From contig JAILWY010000029.1 of NCBI GenBank assembly GCA_022113835.1, positions 5,486,001 to 5,550,000 on the forward strand: a stretch of 64,000 nt of DNA. The letters are read 5' to 3'. Origin of the DNA: Atopsyche davidsoni (Eukaryota; Arthropoda; Insecta; Trichoptera; Hydrobiosidae). Positions 1 through 11,314 of this stretch are shown one piece after another (position 1 is the first letter of the stretch; every line of letters begins with the position of its first letter). The position numbers were made by a program, and so were the translations under genes. The notes below the pieces were generated by a model. It was not told the origin of the DNA. It did no database searches and was given only the letters and a program-made list of their open reading frames with translations.

Positions 1-37
1 TAATTCCAAATGCTTGGGGTTCTAGATCAGTCAGTCA

Positions 38-205
38 TAACAATCTCCAAATGCCTACACATCGGGAAAACACATATTTATCATATTAAAAGTATATATA
101 TATAAGAAATAAAAAAAATCTTATTCGTAGAAGAAAGAATGTATCTAATTTTTGATCATGTAAATATTTTCTATTAGTGCAGCTAATTTTTCGCAAAATA
201 TTTTT
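38..205 (-). mobile_element. Fragment of the interspersed MITE family seen at 7.9, 9.8 and 17.5 kb
   Basis: This stretch matches, with many substitutions, the part of the 9.8 kb element around 10240-10400: the pieces CTCCAAAT, CCTACAC, ACACATATTTATCATATTAA and TTTTCGCAAAA come in the same order. It lies in the same orientation as the 9.8 kb copy. No terminal inverted repeat is visible, so it is a decayed internal fragment. No coding capacity. Confidence 0.6.
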
Positions 206-1550
206 TAAAATTACCAAAAAACTCGAAAATTGACCCCGCCTCCTTAAAGATGCAACGCGACATAACACCTAAGATTTTAGTTTTTCTGATGTAATAACGC
301 CATGGTACAAATAAACTAGGACGTTTTGATAGTCACAAAGCATGGTTTACTTTTAGACTTGGTGCAGCAAAAGACTCCACGTATTGCACCTGGCCATAAT
401 CATTTTGCAGAATTTCGATTGCCTTATTCTGATTGTACAAATATGCTAATGTTTTTTTTCTTCTTCTATTGCAGGTATGCCTCGACCGCACCCATTAGTT
501 ATAACGCGTCATGTTGGTATGTCTTGATTATTATTAAATATTAAATAAACCTGCATATTTTTTTTTACCCATTCGTGGTTATTATGTGCACAGGTGTGTG
601 AGACAGAGTTGGGATTCGAACCCTCACTACAAATTCTTCTGGCAAAAACGCTATTTATTTCAGATAGAAAACAGAGGCTTATATTATTTTTATCTTGGAA
701 ATTTAGTGATTTGGGGCATGCAGTGATTCGTGAACTATCCGACAGGATGGTCGTTCTGCAATTAGTGTTTCGGTGTCACCTGTGTGCCTCGTTAGCAATG
801 AACGCGAATTCACACCTGGCCGGCGCAGGTATGCGATAAAGCACATCGCCGGGTCTTTGTCTTGTGATGATCTTCATAGGATTATTTATAAAATTGATCT
901 ACCTCGAATATGTCATCATTTAAGATTTTTTAAAATCAAAACTGAGTGATCGATACGATAAAAAACGTACGTTTTTAAAAATTAAATGTTACACGCCCAA
1001 GGTCTAAAAATTTGGGTGTTGCCAGTTATTCTGCTTGGAAATAAAAATGGCGATGGCTTCCGCCGGGGACATCTTCAACTGTGCATATTATTGAATACAT
1101 TCTACGCCATTACGACTTCGCATTCTCGATCCATTCATTCATATGGACCGGCACGCCGTCGCTGGTTCGCCACGCCATCGTACGCGACACTTTACAATTT
1201 GTTATTTTTCTTTGTTTCATATTTTTAAAATTTTATTTCTGTATAAAACTGGGCACTGTGCCAATAATCTAATCTACTTAAAATATTTCTATAGTAATAA
1301 CTTGTCTCTCGCGTATTTAGAAAACCGCTAAATTAAAAAACAAAAAAAAGCCTGTTTTAGATTTTACTAGAAAAATAATTTTACTAGATGTATTGCTTTT
1401 ATTTTACCAAAATTTTTCGTTTCGTTATTTATTTATTTTTGGTCGTTTTTATAATAATTATTTTCGGTCCGAGGACATTTTGTCGCTTACGACGGTGTGG
1501 CGACGCACTCGAGCGCCTCCGACTATCGACCAGTCCAGGCCCTGCTCTAG
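206..1550. other. No gene seen
   Basis: AT-rich sequence with only short, unrelated open frames. A tRNA B-box-like sequence on the minus strand (611-623) could be a SINE remnant, but I found no matching A box. Nothing else is supported. Confidence 0.5.
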
Positions 1551-1852
1551 GGATGGGCACGATCGGGTGACTTCTAATTTATCCGAATTATAACATACCC
1601 CGCCGCAAGAGTGTAGTCTCGTGCAGTTTACTTTAGTATAGCTATAAATATTTTTTCAATTTTAGACCATCGTCGTGTTTTCATCATCATATTTGAAATA
1701 TTTGACAGAAACAATATTTTTAAAATTTTTAATTTTTAGCTCGAAAGTATCGTCGATATGATTAGTTGCAGATTTTTTTTTACATGTGCCAAAAACGAAT
1801 CTACCCCAAATTCGATCAGATATTCTCCATTGAACGGGTTATTGTGCCCATC
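1551..1852. mobile_element. Short MITE with GGATGGGCAC inverted ends
   Basis: The left end reads GGATGGGCACGATCGGGT and the right end, on the opposite strand, reads AGATGGGCACAATAACCC. The inverted repeats are therefore imperfect, about 300 bp apart, with AT-rich filler between. TCTAG stands just outside both ends and may be a target duplication. GATGGGCA-type ends resemble hAT-like elements. It carries no transposase, so it is non-autonomous. Confidence 0.5.
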
Positions 1853-2143
1853 TCTAGCGGCGACCTTCCCTCTGAGCTATTTTCCCTGATGGGGTTAATC
1901 GTGAATATTAAAAACCACTACCCTTGAATGCTTCACTCTAAATTCCGCACCGAAGTAATTGCTTCTCCGGGAGCTCTTTGCTACGTGCTTTATAGGCATT
2001 ATATTGATATTGAGAGGTGGGCCTAGTAGTCCAGACTGAATATTCTCGTAATCTTCTAGCCGATTGGCTATTCATGTTTGCCGTTCAAATATGGAGCATT
2101 GCGGACGAAATCAGTCTGTCGGGTATAATGAAATAATCTATGT

Positions 2144-2508
2144 AAGTGGGTCTCAAACTCTTTTGGCCCGCGGACCCCTTTTCATAGTCAAAACTTGCTT
2201 ACGGACCCCAAAACTATATAAGTTCATATTATAGACTAGTTGGTGCAAGTATCGACTCTTATTACTTGTATTTTATGCACCTGTCTATATTTATATTTTA
2301 CTTAGTACGTAAAAATCGCTAATAATGCATTCATTGTTATTTATTTTAACTTCCATATTAATATAAATGTGTCACAATTTTTTTTATTTTATATCAAACT
2401 TCGCGCGGACCCCCTGACGTTGTTCAGGGACTCCCAAATCGATTTTAATTTTCTAAGGACCCCCTGAATGATCCCTGGGGTCCGTAGAGACTACTTTGAG
2501 AAGCACTG
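2144..2508. mobile_element. hAT-like MITE with GGTCTCAAACT / CGGACCCC inverted ends
   Basis: The left end runs AGTGGGTCTCAAACTC and then CGCGGACCCC. The right end, reverse-complemented, runs CAGTGCTTCTCAAAGT and then ACGGACCCC. CAGTGnTTCTCAAA ends are typical of hAT family elements. The middle is AT-rich and repeats further GGACCCC motifs (2201-2207, 2406-2412). An 8 bp target duplication is only partly recognisable (ATCTATGT against ATCTTACG). No transposase frame. Confidence 0.6.
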
Positions 2509-2579
2509 ATCTTACGTCTCCAGAATTTATAAGAAAAGCACATAATCATGTATCAGAGGGTGTTCTATATATTTTATCG

Positions 2580-2900
2580 GAATGGTAGAAGCATTTGGTG
2601 GCTTTCGAACCCGTTCGCGGCCGCGGGCGACCACTGGACCGCGGCCGCGACTTTCGCCTCGTTTTCGGCTCCAGAGGCGCGTCCATTGCTCGCCATTATG
2701 TAAGCCCGCCATGGCTATACATGGCGAAGCATCCAGCCGGTCAGAGAAAGTCCACGGAGCTGGTCTCCGCGGCCGCGACGGCTCCTGCGCCGCCAACCCT
2801 CGGCCCGCGAGCATCTTGCAAAATGTGCCGCGGGAGCTGGGCCTCCTCTGTGGACGACGCCGTTCAGGTTGAACGCGTCCTTGATTGCTGACATCATCAT
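2580..2900. other. GC-rich island of unknown nature
   Basis: An abrupt GC-rich block with several GCGGCCGC-type palindromes inside AT-rich sequence. Several frames are open on both strands, as expected for GC-rich, stop-poor DNA. None encodes a domain I recognise. It could be a repeat fragment or an unmethylated regulatory island. Confidence 0.3.
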
Positions 2901-3369
2901 CCGTGTTCCATCTTAAAACACACTTGAAGCGGGTAACCGAATTGACTAAACTGATGTGCAAAATTCGCGTAAAATTGCGCGTGCGAAATCTAGTCTATAC
3001 ACTCTTTGATTTGCATGTAGTCAAATAAATCGTTTCCTATAAAAAGTTGAACCACTTCATCATACACACTTTGCGGATTACTTGGCATCGCAACAACGCC
3101 ACTTTTATACGATTATCATTATCTGACTACTCCACTTCTTCTTTGTCACTTTGTTCAGTATTGGTAGAAGTAACGTTGATGAGTCCTTAACAAACATTTC
3201 GAGCTGTAAAATGACCTTCTGTCGCTTTTAGAGTAAACACATTCAAAAACGTACTAATACGCGAACCGCTTTTAGACAGCAGTCCGCGAAACGGGTACCA
3301 GTACCGTGGCAAAAAAACTTCAAGCAGCTCACACCTAAGAAACCGAATCATGTTGTGATGCTAATGACG

Positions 3370-3650
3370 CAGCATGCCGGCAAACAAAAGTGTTGGCCGC
3401 GCATGGCCCCATCATCCAATCTGCAGAGAAATGCTGGTCAGCACAATGCGTGCGTCACCCTCCATTCCGGTCGCTCCGGAGACTTCTCCGCTCTCACGGA
3501 GCCAGCGCTACTTATCCAATTTGACCATCGTCGGACGCATTGTCGAGATGCGGGGCGACGCGTCCTTATCTGGATCTCCTCAACGCACCAGCCACTGTGC
3601 CGGTCGGGTAGAAGCATGCACTCCTTGCACCCAAAGCACTTGTAATGTAT
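3370..3650 (-). pseudogene. Possible decayed retroelement gag-like fragment
   Basis: Read on the minus strand from about 3650, one frame gives a cysteine-rich start (KCFGCKEC) followed by basic sequence and a spaced Cys/His pattern. This loosely recalls zinc-knuckle regions of non-LTR retrotransposon gag proteins. There is no intact knuckle, no start and no reverse transcriptase beside it. Treat it as a weak resemblance; it may be chance. Confidence 0.22.
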
Positions 3651-4529
3651 CCTTCAAATCCGTTCATTTTTTTTGATACTGGATGCTGGTTACCCTCTGA
3701 GGTTGAACAGCGTGTTTTTGCACGAGTCCCCGTGGAAAAGGGATGGTCCTAATCCAGGGTCAGAATTTATTTGTTTCTCATTCTTGAGTTGTCCTAACTC
3801 CCTCTTCCACTGTTGCCTCTCCTCATAGTAGGTTTATGACCACGTGAACTTCCTTCTTTCAAAATACCGAAATTTCGCTTCTTTACCAACGCCAATACTT
3901 CTAAGGAGCCACACCTCCCTCATGCTTGTGAATAATATGGAAAACACCTGTAAACCTTTCCTCTGGGATATCGCAAGGCAATTGGCGATTCAGCATGCCA
4001 ATGCCGGTCATTTCTTCAGAGTATTGAAAGCTCTGCCGTAGAGTGATTATATGAAGGAGCCCCGCCTGGCTGGCTCCCGAGCTGGCTCCCAGCATCAGGC
4101 CGCTCCTGGCCAGCGACTCGGAGTACCGTAAGACGCTCGGCTCTCCATTATGAGTGTTTTTTTTTTTTGCCGCCGGTCGTTAGTGTGAAGTTATTCGACT
4201 CGCTTACGAAATGTATCATTTTCTTTGTCCGTCCATCCGGCGAGCAGCCGCTGGCGACCGTGGAAGAGCACAATAGGCGGAAGCTGGAAAAAACGCCAAA
4301 TCCACGGCGGGTTGGCTTATTTTGTAATACTCTATTCTAAAACAACGCGAGCAGCCGTCTGCGTGGACTTTTTTTTGAGCATATTCGCCCTTCAGACCGA
4401 AAGGCAAGAGCGCTCGCTGGCAATAACAATTTTGATAACAAATGTAATGTTTAGCGTTTTGTCCTTCGGGGGGTATAAATTATCGTAATCTCCTAACCAC
4501 CCTGTAGTATGAATTTGTCATAATATCGT

Positions 4530-4760
4530 GGAATTTTTCGCCGTTTCATGTGTGAATCAGTTATACGAATACTGCATTTAATAATAATATTAGTAATTGG
4601 TGATATACAAGGTGGTCACAATACAATTATAATATTTAATAATATACAGGATGGTTCCGAAAAAGTTGCAGATCCTTCAACAAAACGAAGTTTTGAGAGA
4701 TCGGCAATTTTGGTGGATTTTTTTCTCGTCGTTTCACGCGTGGATCGATCGCCTGTATGT
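4530..4760. repeat. Interspersed repeat with GTTTCACGCGTGGATCGAT motif
   Basis: Two copies of a motif (4541-4558 degenerate, 4731-4750 clear) lie with the phrases ATACAAGGTGGTC and ATACAGGATGGTTCCGA. The same phrases recur at 6712-6920 and, for the first motif, at 37994-38020. The order and spacing suggest fragments of one dispersed repeat family. I could not define its ends. Confidence 0.45.
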
Positions 4761-4960
4761 GCGTCAGGTAGAAGCGTGGGAGCGGAGGCCGTCGCGGCTC
4801 GCGGAGCGTGCCACCCGATCACCCGACACCAGGCGAAACCCGAGAGACCCCGCGCCCGCCGGGTATCGGCTCCGCGGAAAGATTACCCCGCCTCGCGCTC
4901 CGGTGGCCGGCACACTTGCCTGCCGACCGTGAGTGACTCGAATCCGGGTTACGCAACCTA
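4761..4960. other. GC-rich island without a recognised gene
   Basis: GC-rich block open in several frames on both strands. None shows a recognisable domain, and it is flanked by repeat sequence, so it probably belongs to a mobile element. Confidence 0.25.
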
Positions 4961-5261
4961 AAATCACTCTGCCTCCCTTTTCTCTTGCGGCCTTCTGCAC
5001 TCGACTGTTCGACTGTGATTTACATGAACAGTAATCGCCTTGCTTGATACGCTGACTTCTTTCCTTGCGGCCTTCTGCTCTTCCAGAGTATGCGGTTATA
5101 TATTTGTATACGTATCAAGCCGGACTCAGAATGCTTTCTACTGTTTACCTTGTTGCTTGCGGCATCGTTTTCTTTCAATCTTATTCTGTTTATCAAATCA
5201 TATGAACTTGGACTTCTTTTAATTAATTGGAGTATTGGCGAGTAGAGCTCCCGCGGCGGTC

Positions 5262-5530
5262 CCTCGGCTGACGTTCCGCTGGTCCTCGCTGGTCTTCCAC
5301 TGGTACTCAGCTAGTCCTTGCTGGTCCTCCACTGGTTCTCGACTGGTCCTCCACCGGTACTCAGCTGGTCCTTGCTGGTCCTCCATTGGTCATCGGCTGG
5401 TCCTCCACTGGTTCTCAGCTGGTCCTTGCTGGTCCTCTACTGGTCATTCACTGGTCATCGGCTGGTCCTTCACTGGTTCTTGGCTTGTCCTTGCTGGTCC
5501 TCCACTGGTCCTCGGCTGGCCCTCCGCCCT
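5262..5530. repeat. Minisatellite built on CTGGTCCTCC-like units
   Basis: About 270 bp are made of tandem variants of CTGGTCCTC with C/A/T variation, grouped into a higher-order unit of roughly 60 bp (CTGGTCCTTGCTGGTCCTCC followed by ACTGGTTCTC-type units). Because the unit lacks stops, two or three frames stay open, giving Trp/Ser/Leu/Gly-rich translations. These are artefacts, not a protein gene. Confidence 0.85.
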
Positions 5531-6286
5531 CGCGCGCGCTGAGGAATGCGCTGTTAATTGCCGGGCCGGCGCTTGATTGGGCCCCTCCCGATGCCCCCAA
5601 TTAGCGGCCCTCGGGGACCGCGGCGTGGTCCCCAAAGCTGGCGAGCGCATGCAGTCGCGTTGTGCAATTTCAATATGTGTGTCACCAACCATGCTATTGG
5701 GCAAAATCAACTAATTCCGGTCAATTCGATTCCCATCTAATCTAGGCGCCTTATACTCATCTCGAGTATATATTTATAAGAATCTAATAATCAACACGAT
5801 TCGGAATTATTTTCTGCGTCATTTTTATCGACTAAAAAATTCCAATACAAAAACCTTTTGACCCTTCCATGATGAAAACCCTAATAGGTTCCGCTACTGT
5901 TATATCGTGCCCTAACTGGATTTCAGAAGTTGGTAATGTAATCGAGACTGTCATTTTTCAAATTTGTAGAAGGCAGGGTATTTTTTAGGGGAGATTTAAG
6001 ATATCGGCGTAGCATAACGGTCCGAGCGACATATGGCAAGTTATGTCGCACTGCGTGCGTATAGTATATAGGGGACAGGACTGCAGGGAATGGCCTCTGC
6101 CATGCATTATGCTATACAGCAGAGTCACGGAAAGCATTTGAAATGTCCAAGTGGAGGAAAATAATCAATAGCTATAGTAGGCCGTACTGTTAGGGATCCG
6201 GTGCATCGTCTCCGATCTTCGAACTGGAGAAGCTCCGGAAAGGCCGATAGTCCCGTTCTCCTCGCGTTTCGAGTCGGAATGAGCGG

Positions 6287-6324
6287 TGACGTCACCCGCG
6301 AAACAAGTGAGGCCGGCTATAAAC
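6287..6324 (+). promoter_or_regulatory. Candidate promoter: CRE palindrome plus TATA-like box
   Basis: A perfect TGACGTCA site (CREB/ATF type) at 6287-6294 is followed about 23 bp later by CTATAAAC (6317-6324). The surroundings are GC-rich inside AT-rich DNA. No convincing coding exon follows directly, so it may be a promoter of a noncoding first exon or of a repeat. Confidence 0.25.
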
Positions 6325-6711
6325 TAGGGCGACCACACTTTGATGACAAAATCTTATTTTTATTTAAGTGTTGCTGTATCACAAGGGTGGTCCCAATGCC
6401 GGGAACAAATCGTGGGAAGATTTTAATTATGTATCTAGCATATTGATCAGATATTTCTCTGCAGGCAGGTCGTTCGTGCAATGATGAAACTCTGCAAGTG
6501 CGGTCACCCTCCCCGGATACCCAATCGTAATGCGCATAATATAAACACCATGTACGAACACCATATCTCGCCCGCCGAGATAAACAACAAAAAAAAACTT
6601 TATTGTCTCCGGTGTTACGTTTTATTGCCGCCGTAAAGAGGCAGCGGACGCCGGGGCCTCCATCCAGCGGGGGATCAGAGCGGCTCTTGGGATACTAAAA
6701 ATTGGGGATTT

Positions 6712-6920
6712 TTCTCGTCGTTTCGCGTGCATATTGAGCTTATAAATATTGCTAACACTATAAACCTGTATAGTAAACATTTTTTATTAGTAATACATAA
6801 AGTGGTTCCGAGCCACCAGAATTAATCCCCCGTCGATGTAGTTCGACTTATTTTATACACTAAAAATCATTGGTAATATATAGGGTGGTCTTGTTGTTTC
6901 ACGCGTGAATCGATTGTATA
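6712..6920. repeat. Second locus of the GTTTCACGCGTG repeat family
   Basis: Contains CTCGTCGTTTCGCGTGCA near 6714, ATAAAGTGGTTCCGAG near 6796, ATATAGGGTGGTC near 6878 and GTTTCACGCGTGAATCGATTG near 6896. These match the 4.5-4.76 kb block in sequence and order, so this is a second, diverged copy. Confidence 0.45.
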
Positions 6921-7361
6921 AATCATAGGTTCCCAAAGTGGTCAAATGGAATCACCAATCACTATCACCAAAATTTAGGGACTCCGTAAATGTCATAAGA
7001 AGGTTTTAGATAGCTTTTCCATCTTCATACCTCGTGGAATGGTGTTTCAGTGCGGTTGCCAATCTTCTTACAAAAAAAAAAAAAGAAATAGATTGGAAAT
7101 CACTGAGAATATTTAAGGTTAAATCTGACTTATTTGAAGATCCATCCCTCCCATTAAAATTATTGATTTTTAATTTTACATGTATTTTAACTTTTTTATT
7201 TTTAAATCCACTGTACAGGAAAACCTACGAAAGTGAGTTGTTCTATATCAGATGTCGAAAATATGTTTAAAGTTGATGAATTTGTAAAAAAATCAATGTC
7301 TACGAAAAACAGAAAAAAATTAAAAGGGGTCTACGGGACAAAACAGTTCGGGGACCTCCGG

Positions 7362-7400
7362 TATAAATATCGGACGCTCCAAAGACGCGGGTTTCTCAGA
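7362..7400 (+). promoter_or_regulatory. Candidate core promoter (TATAAATA with downstream initiator)
   Basis: TATAAATA at 7362-7369 is a consensus TATA box in GC-rich surroundings. TTCTCAG at 7394-7400 lies at the right distance (about 30 bp) for an initiator. A perfect TGACGTCA follows at 7510-7517. The ankyrin coding start at 13407 directly follows a splice-acceptor-like sequence, so an upstream noncoding exon is expected. This site could be its promoter, but that link is pure inference. Confidence 0.27.
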
Positions 7401-7879
7401 TTCTGCACGCGCTGCTGCTGGTGTCTGCGTCGGTCGCTCCGGTCGACGTCCGACCCATCGATCGTCTAAATATACACGGTGGGGCCGTAAATCGGGGCCC
7501 CATCTCGCGTGACGTCATCAGCGGCGCTGCAACAGATTGCCGATCTAAATGTGCCCGGCCGGGACTCCCCGCTCTCTGCCCCCTCTCGCTGCTTTGTGCT
7601 CCTTCGGTTTTTCCTCATCGGACTCACCGGGAACGAAGACATCGATCGGCTTGTCTTGCGACTGCGTTCGCCGCACGCCACGGCCTCCCTCGCCGCTCAG
7701 CGCCGTCAGGTCCTGAGCTTGATTGCTGCGACCTTGTGCCCCGACCTTGAACCGAGCAAATCTTCATTAGGCGAATGAGTGACTGGAAATTATCTAATTG
7801 GGATTTAAAAAAAAATGGTCGTAATAATGATTAAGTTGATTGCTTGCGTGATTATATTGAATATTGTGACGGTAGCGCC

Positions 7880-8395
7880 TATGAGTACTTTTTTTTTTAT
7901 CATTTTCTAGTCCGTTTTGCGAAAAATTGACTGCACCAATTAAAAATATTTAAATGCAAAAAGTTTATTTCTTATAAATTTACTATTAATATGATAAATA
8001 TGTGTTTTTCCGATTGAAGTGTAGGAATTTGGAGATTCGTCCGGTACATTTTCCATGAATCCTAAACATATAAAAGTCTTTTTTCAATTGGAACTTAAAG
8101 ATTAAATATAAACCATGTGCGTCTTATTAATTTAAAAATTAAAAAATAATATTTCTTTAACAAACTTTGGTTTTGAAAAGTCGTCATTTTATCGAATTTT
8201 TCAACATCTTCAAGATTTTTTTTACCCTGAAAATGGACGTTAATTAAATAATAAAAAATAGATAAATATAATTTATAGTTTTCTCAATACTCTGTAAAAA
8301 AAATCAACGTTCGATATAGAAAAATAAAGTGACAATTAAATTAATTAAATGACACGATTTCGCCAGGTAAAAAGGCTGGGAGCAACTGTCTTAAT
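7880..8395 (+). mobile_element. MITE family copy, direct orientation
   Basis: About 500 bp align collinearly with 17570-18138: CTAGTCCGTTTTGCG, GATTGAAGTGTAGG, GAGATTCGTCCGGTACATTT, ATAAACCATGTGCGTC, AATAAAGTGACAATT and AAAGGCTGGGAGCAACTG occur in the same order. It ends near a TTAA. It is the reverse orientation of the internal part of the 9763-10441 element. It is AT-rich and non-coding, and its left terminus has decayed. Confidence 0.75.
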
Positions 8396-8655
8396 GTCTA
8401 TTGTATAGCGATAAAATTTGAGCCGCTTTTTTATTTTTTATTAAAAAAATATAAATAAAGTAGCTGAACCACTGTAAAAAATAGACGATATTTGTATATA
8501 CAATTAAAAAATATTATGACTAAATATATCATAATTTTTTCATGTGTTTTGTGATGCCACATGACAATGTTTGGAATATCTGATGACAATGTTTTAAATG
8601 TTTCGTGACAGTGTCACGTTGTAAAAGCGGGTGTAACGATTGACGCCTCGGCGGC

Positions 8656-8695
8656 TGTTAGGCCAGGTTAGGCTAGGTTAGGTTGGGTTAGGTTA
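8656..8695 (+). repeat. Short interstitial TTAGG-like repeat
   Basis: Five or six imperfect GGTTA/GGCTA units in a row. TTAGG is the usual insect telomere unit. The run is short and internal, so it is an interstitial tract, not a chromosome end. Confidence 0.6.
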
Positions 8696-9069
8696 CTCGG
8701 CCGCCCATTCGGACATAAACACGGGGTGGGCGGGGCTCTTGCGTCACTCCCTCCCTGGCCTCGTCCGTGTACCCCGCCTCTGCTCGATAAGGGCTCCTCG
8801 GACCCGAACCGGTGCCGATATCACCGAAGCGATATTACTATGATGATTCTATAATGATTCATTGAGAAAAAAAAAAAAATCGTTGTTTGATTTCATTCTG
8901 TACGAGTCACAAAGGATTTCCCTTTTCTTCACATCCAAGATAAATGTCTCAAATACGTGTTCCCTGGCCGCTTTTTTTGTAGCCGATTTGCGGCCAAATT
9001 TGAGAAAATTATTTATATTATACCATAGGCATTTAAAAATAAGAAAATAATACGACATTACTCGTCATA

Positions 9070-9300
9070 CCTGAGGATGTTATTGCGTCGCGGCGGGTGC
9101 GAAACAATGACATCACGCGCAAAGGGGAGACTGGGCCGGTGACCGCGTGTATCGCGGCGTGTGGCGATGCTATGGGGAGTAGTGGAGGGGGTGGCCGATA
9201 AGGCGCCATCTTGGATCCGGGAACTGTAGGGGGCGGGGGGAGGGGAAGGGAAGGGAAGGGAGGGGAGGGGAGGGGTTCCCCTTCCGACCTGGCAGAAAGC
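9070..9300. other. GC-rich segment ending in a GGGGA purine tract
   Basis: GC-rich segment with a CRE-like ATGACATCACGCG near 9105 and a purine tract of GGGGA/GGGAA units at 9229-9277. The minus-strand frame across it is proline-rich only because of the tract and is not a gene. Confidence 0.4.
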
Positions 9301-9590
9301 TTCCTGAGATTTTGATAAACCTCGCGCATGTATACTATCCTAATCCTAAAATTGACGTTGTGTATATTTTCTTTGTTACATAACCATCTTATTCTATGAC
9401 ACTGCAAGTTGCTGTGTGGGGATGGGGTGATGAGGTGATGGGTTGACGGGGTGCACATCACAAGTTTTATTCAAAACCGTCCCCTTAATGTCGCGATTTC
9501 GGCATCGCTTTTGTCCAAACTGCGGCGCACACCGCCGCCGTAAATCACGGGGGGCGCCTAATTAAAAAAGTTTGGCAACACTAAATAACA

Positions 9591-9605
9591 CCCCCCCCCC
9601 CCCCC
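9591..9605. repeat. Run of 15 cytosines
   Basis: An uninterrupted C15 mononucleotide tract. Its length is likely to vary between individuals or to be a sequencing uncertainty. Confidence 0.9.
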
Positions 9606-9762
9606 TGGCCGCTGATGACGACTGCCTTGCCCCCTCCGACCTTAAAAATCTTTTAATGCATTTACAATAGTATTCTGAAAACTTCCGAAATATTTCCACC
9701 CAGAATACTTATATTATTGCGTTGCTTGAGTGCCTTCAAACTCTTGTCTGAAGAAGCCTTAA

Positions 9763-10441
9763 GGGCCTAGTCTGCATAATCGAGTTTTTTTTTTATCATT
9801 TTACAAGAGTTAAAATTAATATATTAATAATAAATTAAATAAATTATTGATAATCATTATCAATCAATTAAACCTGTATAGGTAAAATCGTACTTCCTGT
9901 GAGATGGTCTTCACAAAAACCAATAATTAAATAATTTAATTGTCACTTTATTTTGCTATATCGAAAGTTGATTTTTTTTACAGAGTATTGAGAAAACTAT
10001 AAATTATATTTACCTATTTTTTATTATTTAATTAACGTCCATTTTCAGTGTAAAATAAAATCTTGAAGATGTTGAAAACTTTGATAAAATGACGACTTTT
10101 CAAAACCAAAGTTTGTTAAAGATTTTTTTTAAATTTTTTTTATAATAATAAGGCGCACATGGTTTATATTTAATCTTTTAATTTCAATTGAAAAAAAAAC
10201 TTTTAAATGTTTAGGACTCATGTAAAATGGACCAGATGAATCTCCAAATTCCTACACTTCAATCGGAAAAACACATATTTATCATATTAATAGTAAGTTT
10301 TTAAGAAATTAAAATATATTTTATTCGGAAGAAGGAATGTATCAAACTTTTTGCATTGAAATTTTTTCGATTGGTGCATTGGATTTTTCGCAAAACGGAC
10401 TAGAATATGATCAAAAAAACTCGATTATGCAGACTAGGCCC
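9763..10441. mobile_element. Intact 679 bp MITE with TTAA target duplication (piggyBac-type)
   Basis: The ends are perfect inverted repeats over at least 22 bp (GGGCCTAGTCTGCATAATCG at the left, its exact complement at the right), followed by T/A runs. TTAA flanks both sides (9759-9762 and 10442-10445), the target preference of piggyBac-type elements. The interior is AT-rich, has no coding capacity and is shared, inverted, with the 7.9 and 17.5 kb copies. The near-perfect ends suggest it is the youngest copy here, moved by a transposase encoded elsewhere. Confidence 0.82.
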
Positions 10442-10717
10442 TTAATACAATTAAAGTACTCAGTCATGGACCTGAGTCCGTGTTTCCGACGAATATCCAC
10501 CCAACACAAATAAATAAATATTTCACGCAATTTTCACTCATACAGGTATTCGAATAAAGTTAGGTTAGGATGTTTGTCTAATATAAAAAAAACTAGGTCT
10601 ATCGGTTCATATGCTAGTGATTAATCGATGTATCGCTATATAGGCATGCCCTCGAATCTCACTTGGTTTTTAGCTTTATTTCTAAATCGATTGCATGCTT
10701 GCCTTGCCGGCGATGTC

Positions 10718-10870
10718 GCGGCGGGTGGTGTAGTGGATAGAAAGGTGAGATTACAAAGGCGAGCCCCCGAGTGAGCCTTTGTTATATAATTAGGTGACCT
10801 TTCATCCGGGCCAAGTCCATCCCTGGCCTCGAGACCTGAATTTATATTATATTTAAAGCAACCGATCATT
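10718..10870 (+). mobile_element. Possible tRNA-derived SINE
   Basis: TGGTGTAGTGG at 10724-10734 fits the RNA polymerase III A-box consensus. GCCTCGAGACC near 10827 is a poor B-box match. The spacing of about 100 bp is longer than in a tRNA, so this would be a SINE head or chance. No poly-A tail or target duplication is evident. Confidence 0.22.
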
Positions 10871-11314
10871 GGACGTTGTGTGCGAACTTCGCGGCTATTT
10901 CTTAAAAAAAAAAAGTTAATAAATATTGATGATTAATTGTAGACATATTAGAGCTAGTTCCTGGATTCCGTTTAGTCTACAAATCTCACGATGAACCAGG
11001 CTTTGACCGATTTTTTTTATGACAGCTAAGCTCTTGATATTTACATAATAAGATGTTAGAAACTCAATCGATATATTATACTTCTGTCGTTTTTTTTTTT
11101 TTTTGCTTGCCCTTTGCGGGCGCCCTTCTGTTCTTGAGAGTAAGGGTGATTAACGGCCCCTCGTGCATAATATTCTAGAGATAATATTGAAATTATTTAA
11201 ATGTGCGGTCACAACGCACCACGACCTTTACGAAATCGTTTCTGCCACGCCTTCACGTAAATACAAGAAGCTTTCATATTGAATTTAACTGCTATGACGA
11301 TATATAGCTTAATC

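Noticed and set aside
605..640. tRNA gene on the minus strand suggested by GGGTTCGAATCCC
   Set aside because: The T-loop sequence is present, but I could not find a matching acceptor stem, D arm or anticodon arm.
2527..2961. 144-codon minus-strand frame in a GC-rich island
   Set aside because: Both strands are open because of GC richness, and the translation is Arg/Gly/Pro-rich without a domain.
5235..5576. 113-codon Trp/Ser-rich frame
   Set aside because: It is a translation of the CTGGTCCT minisatellite.
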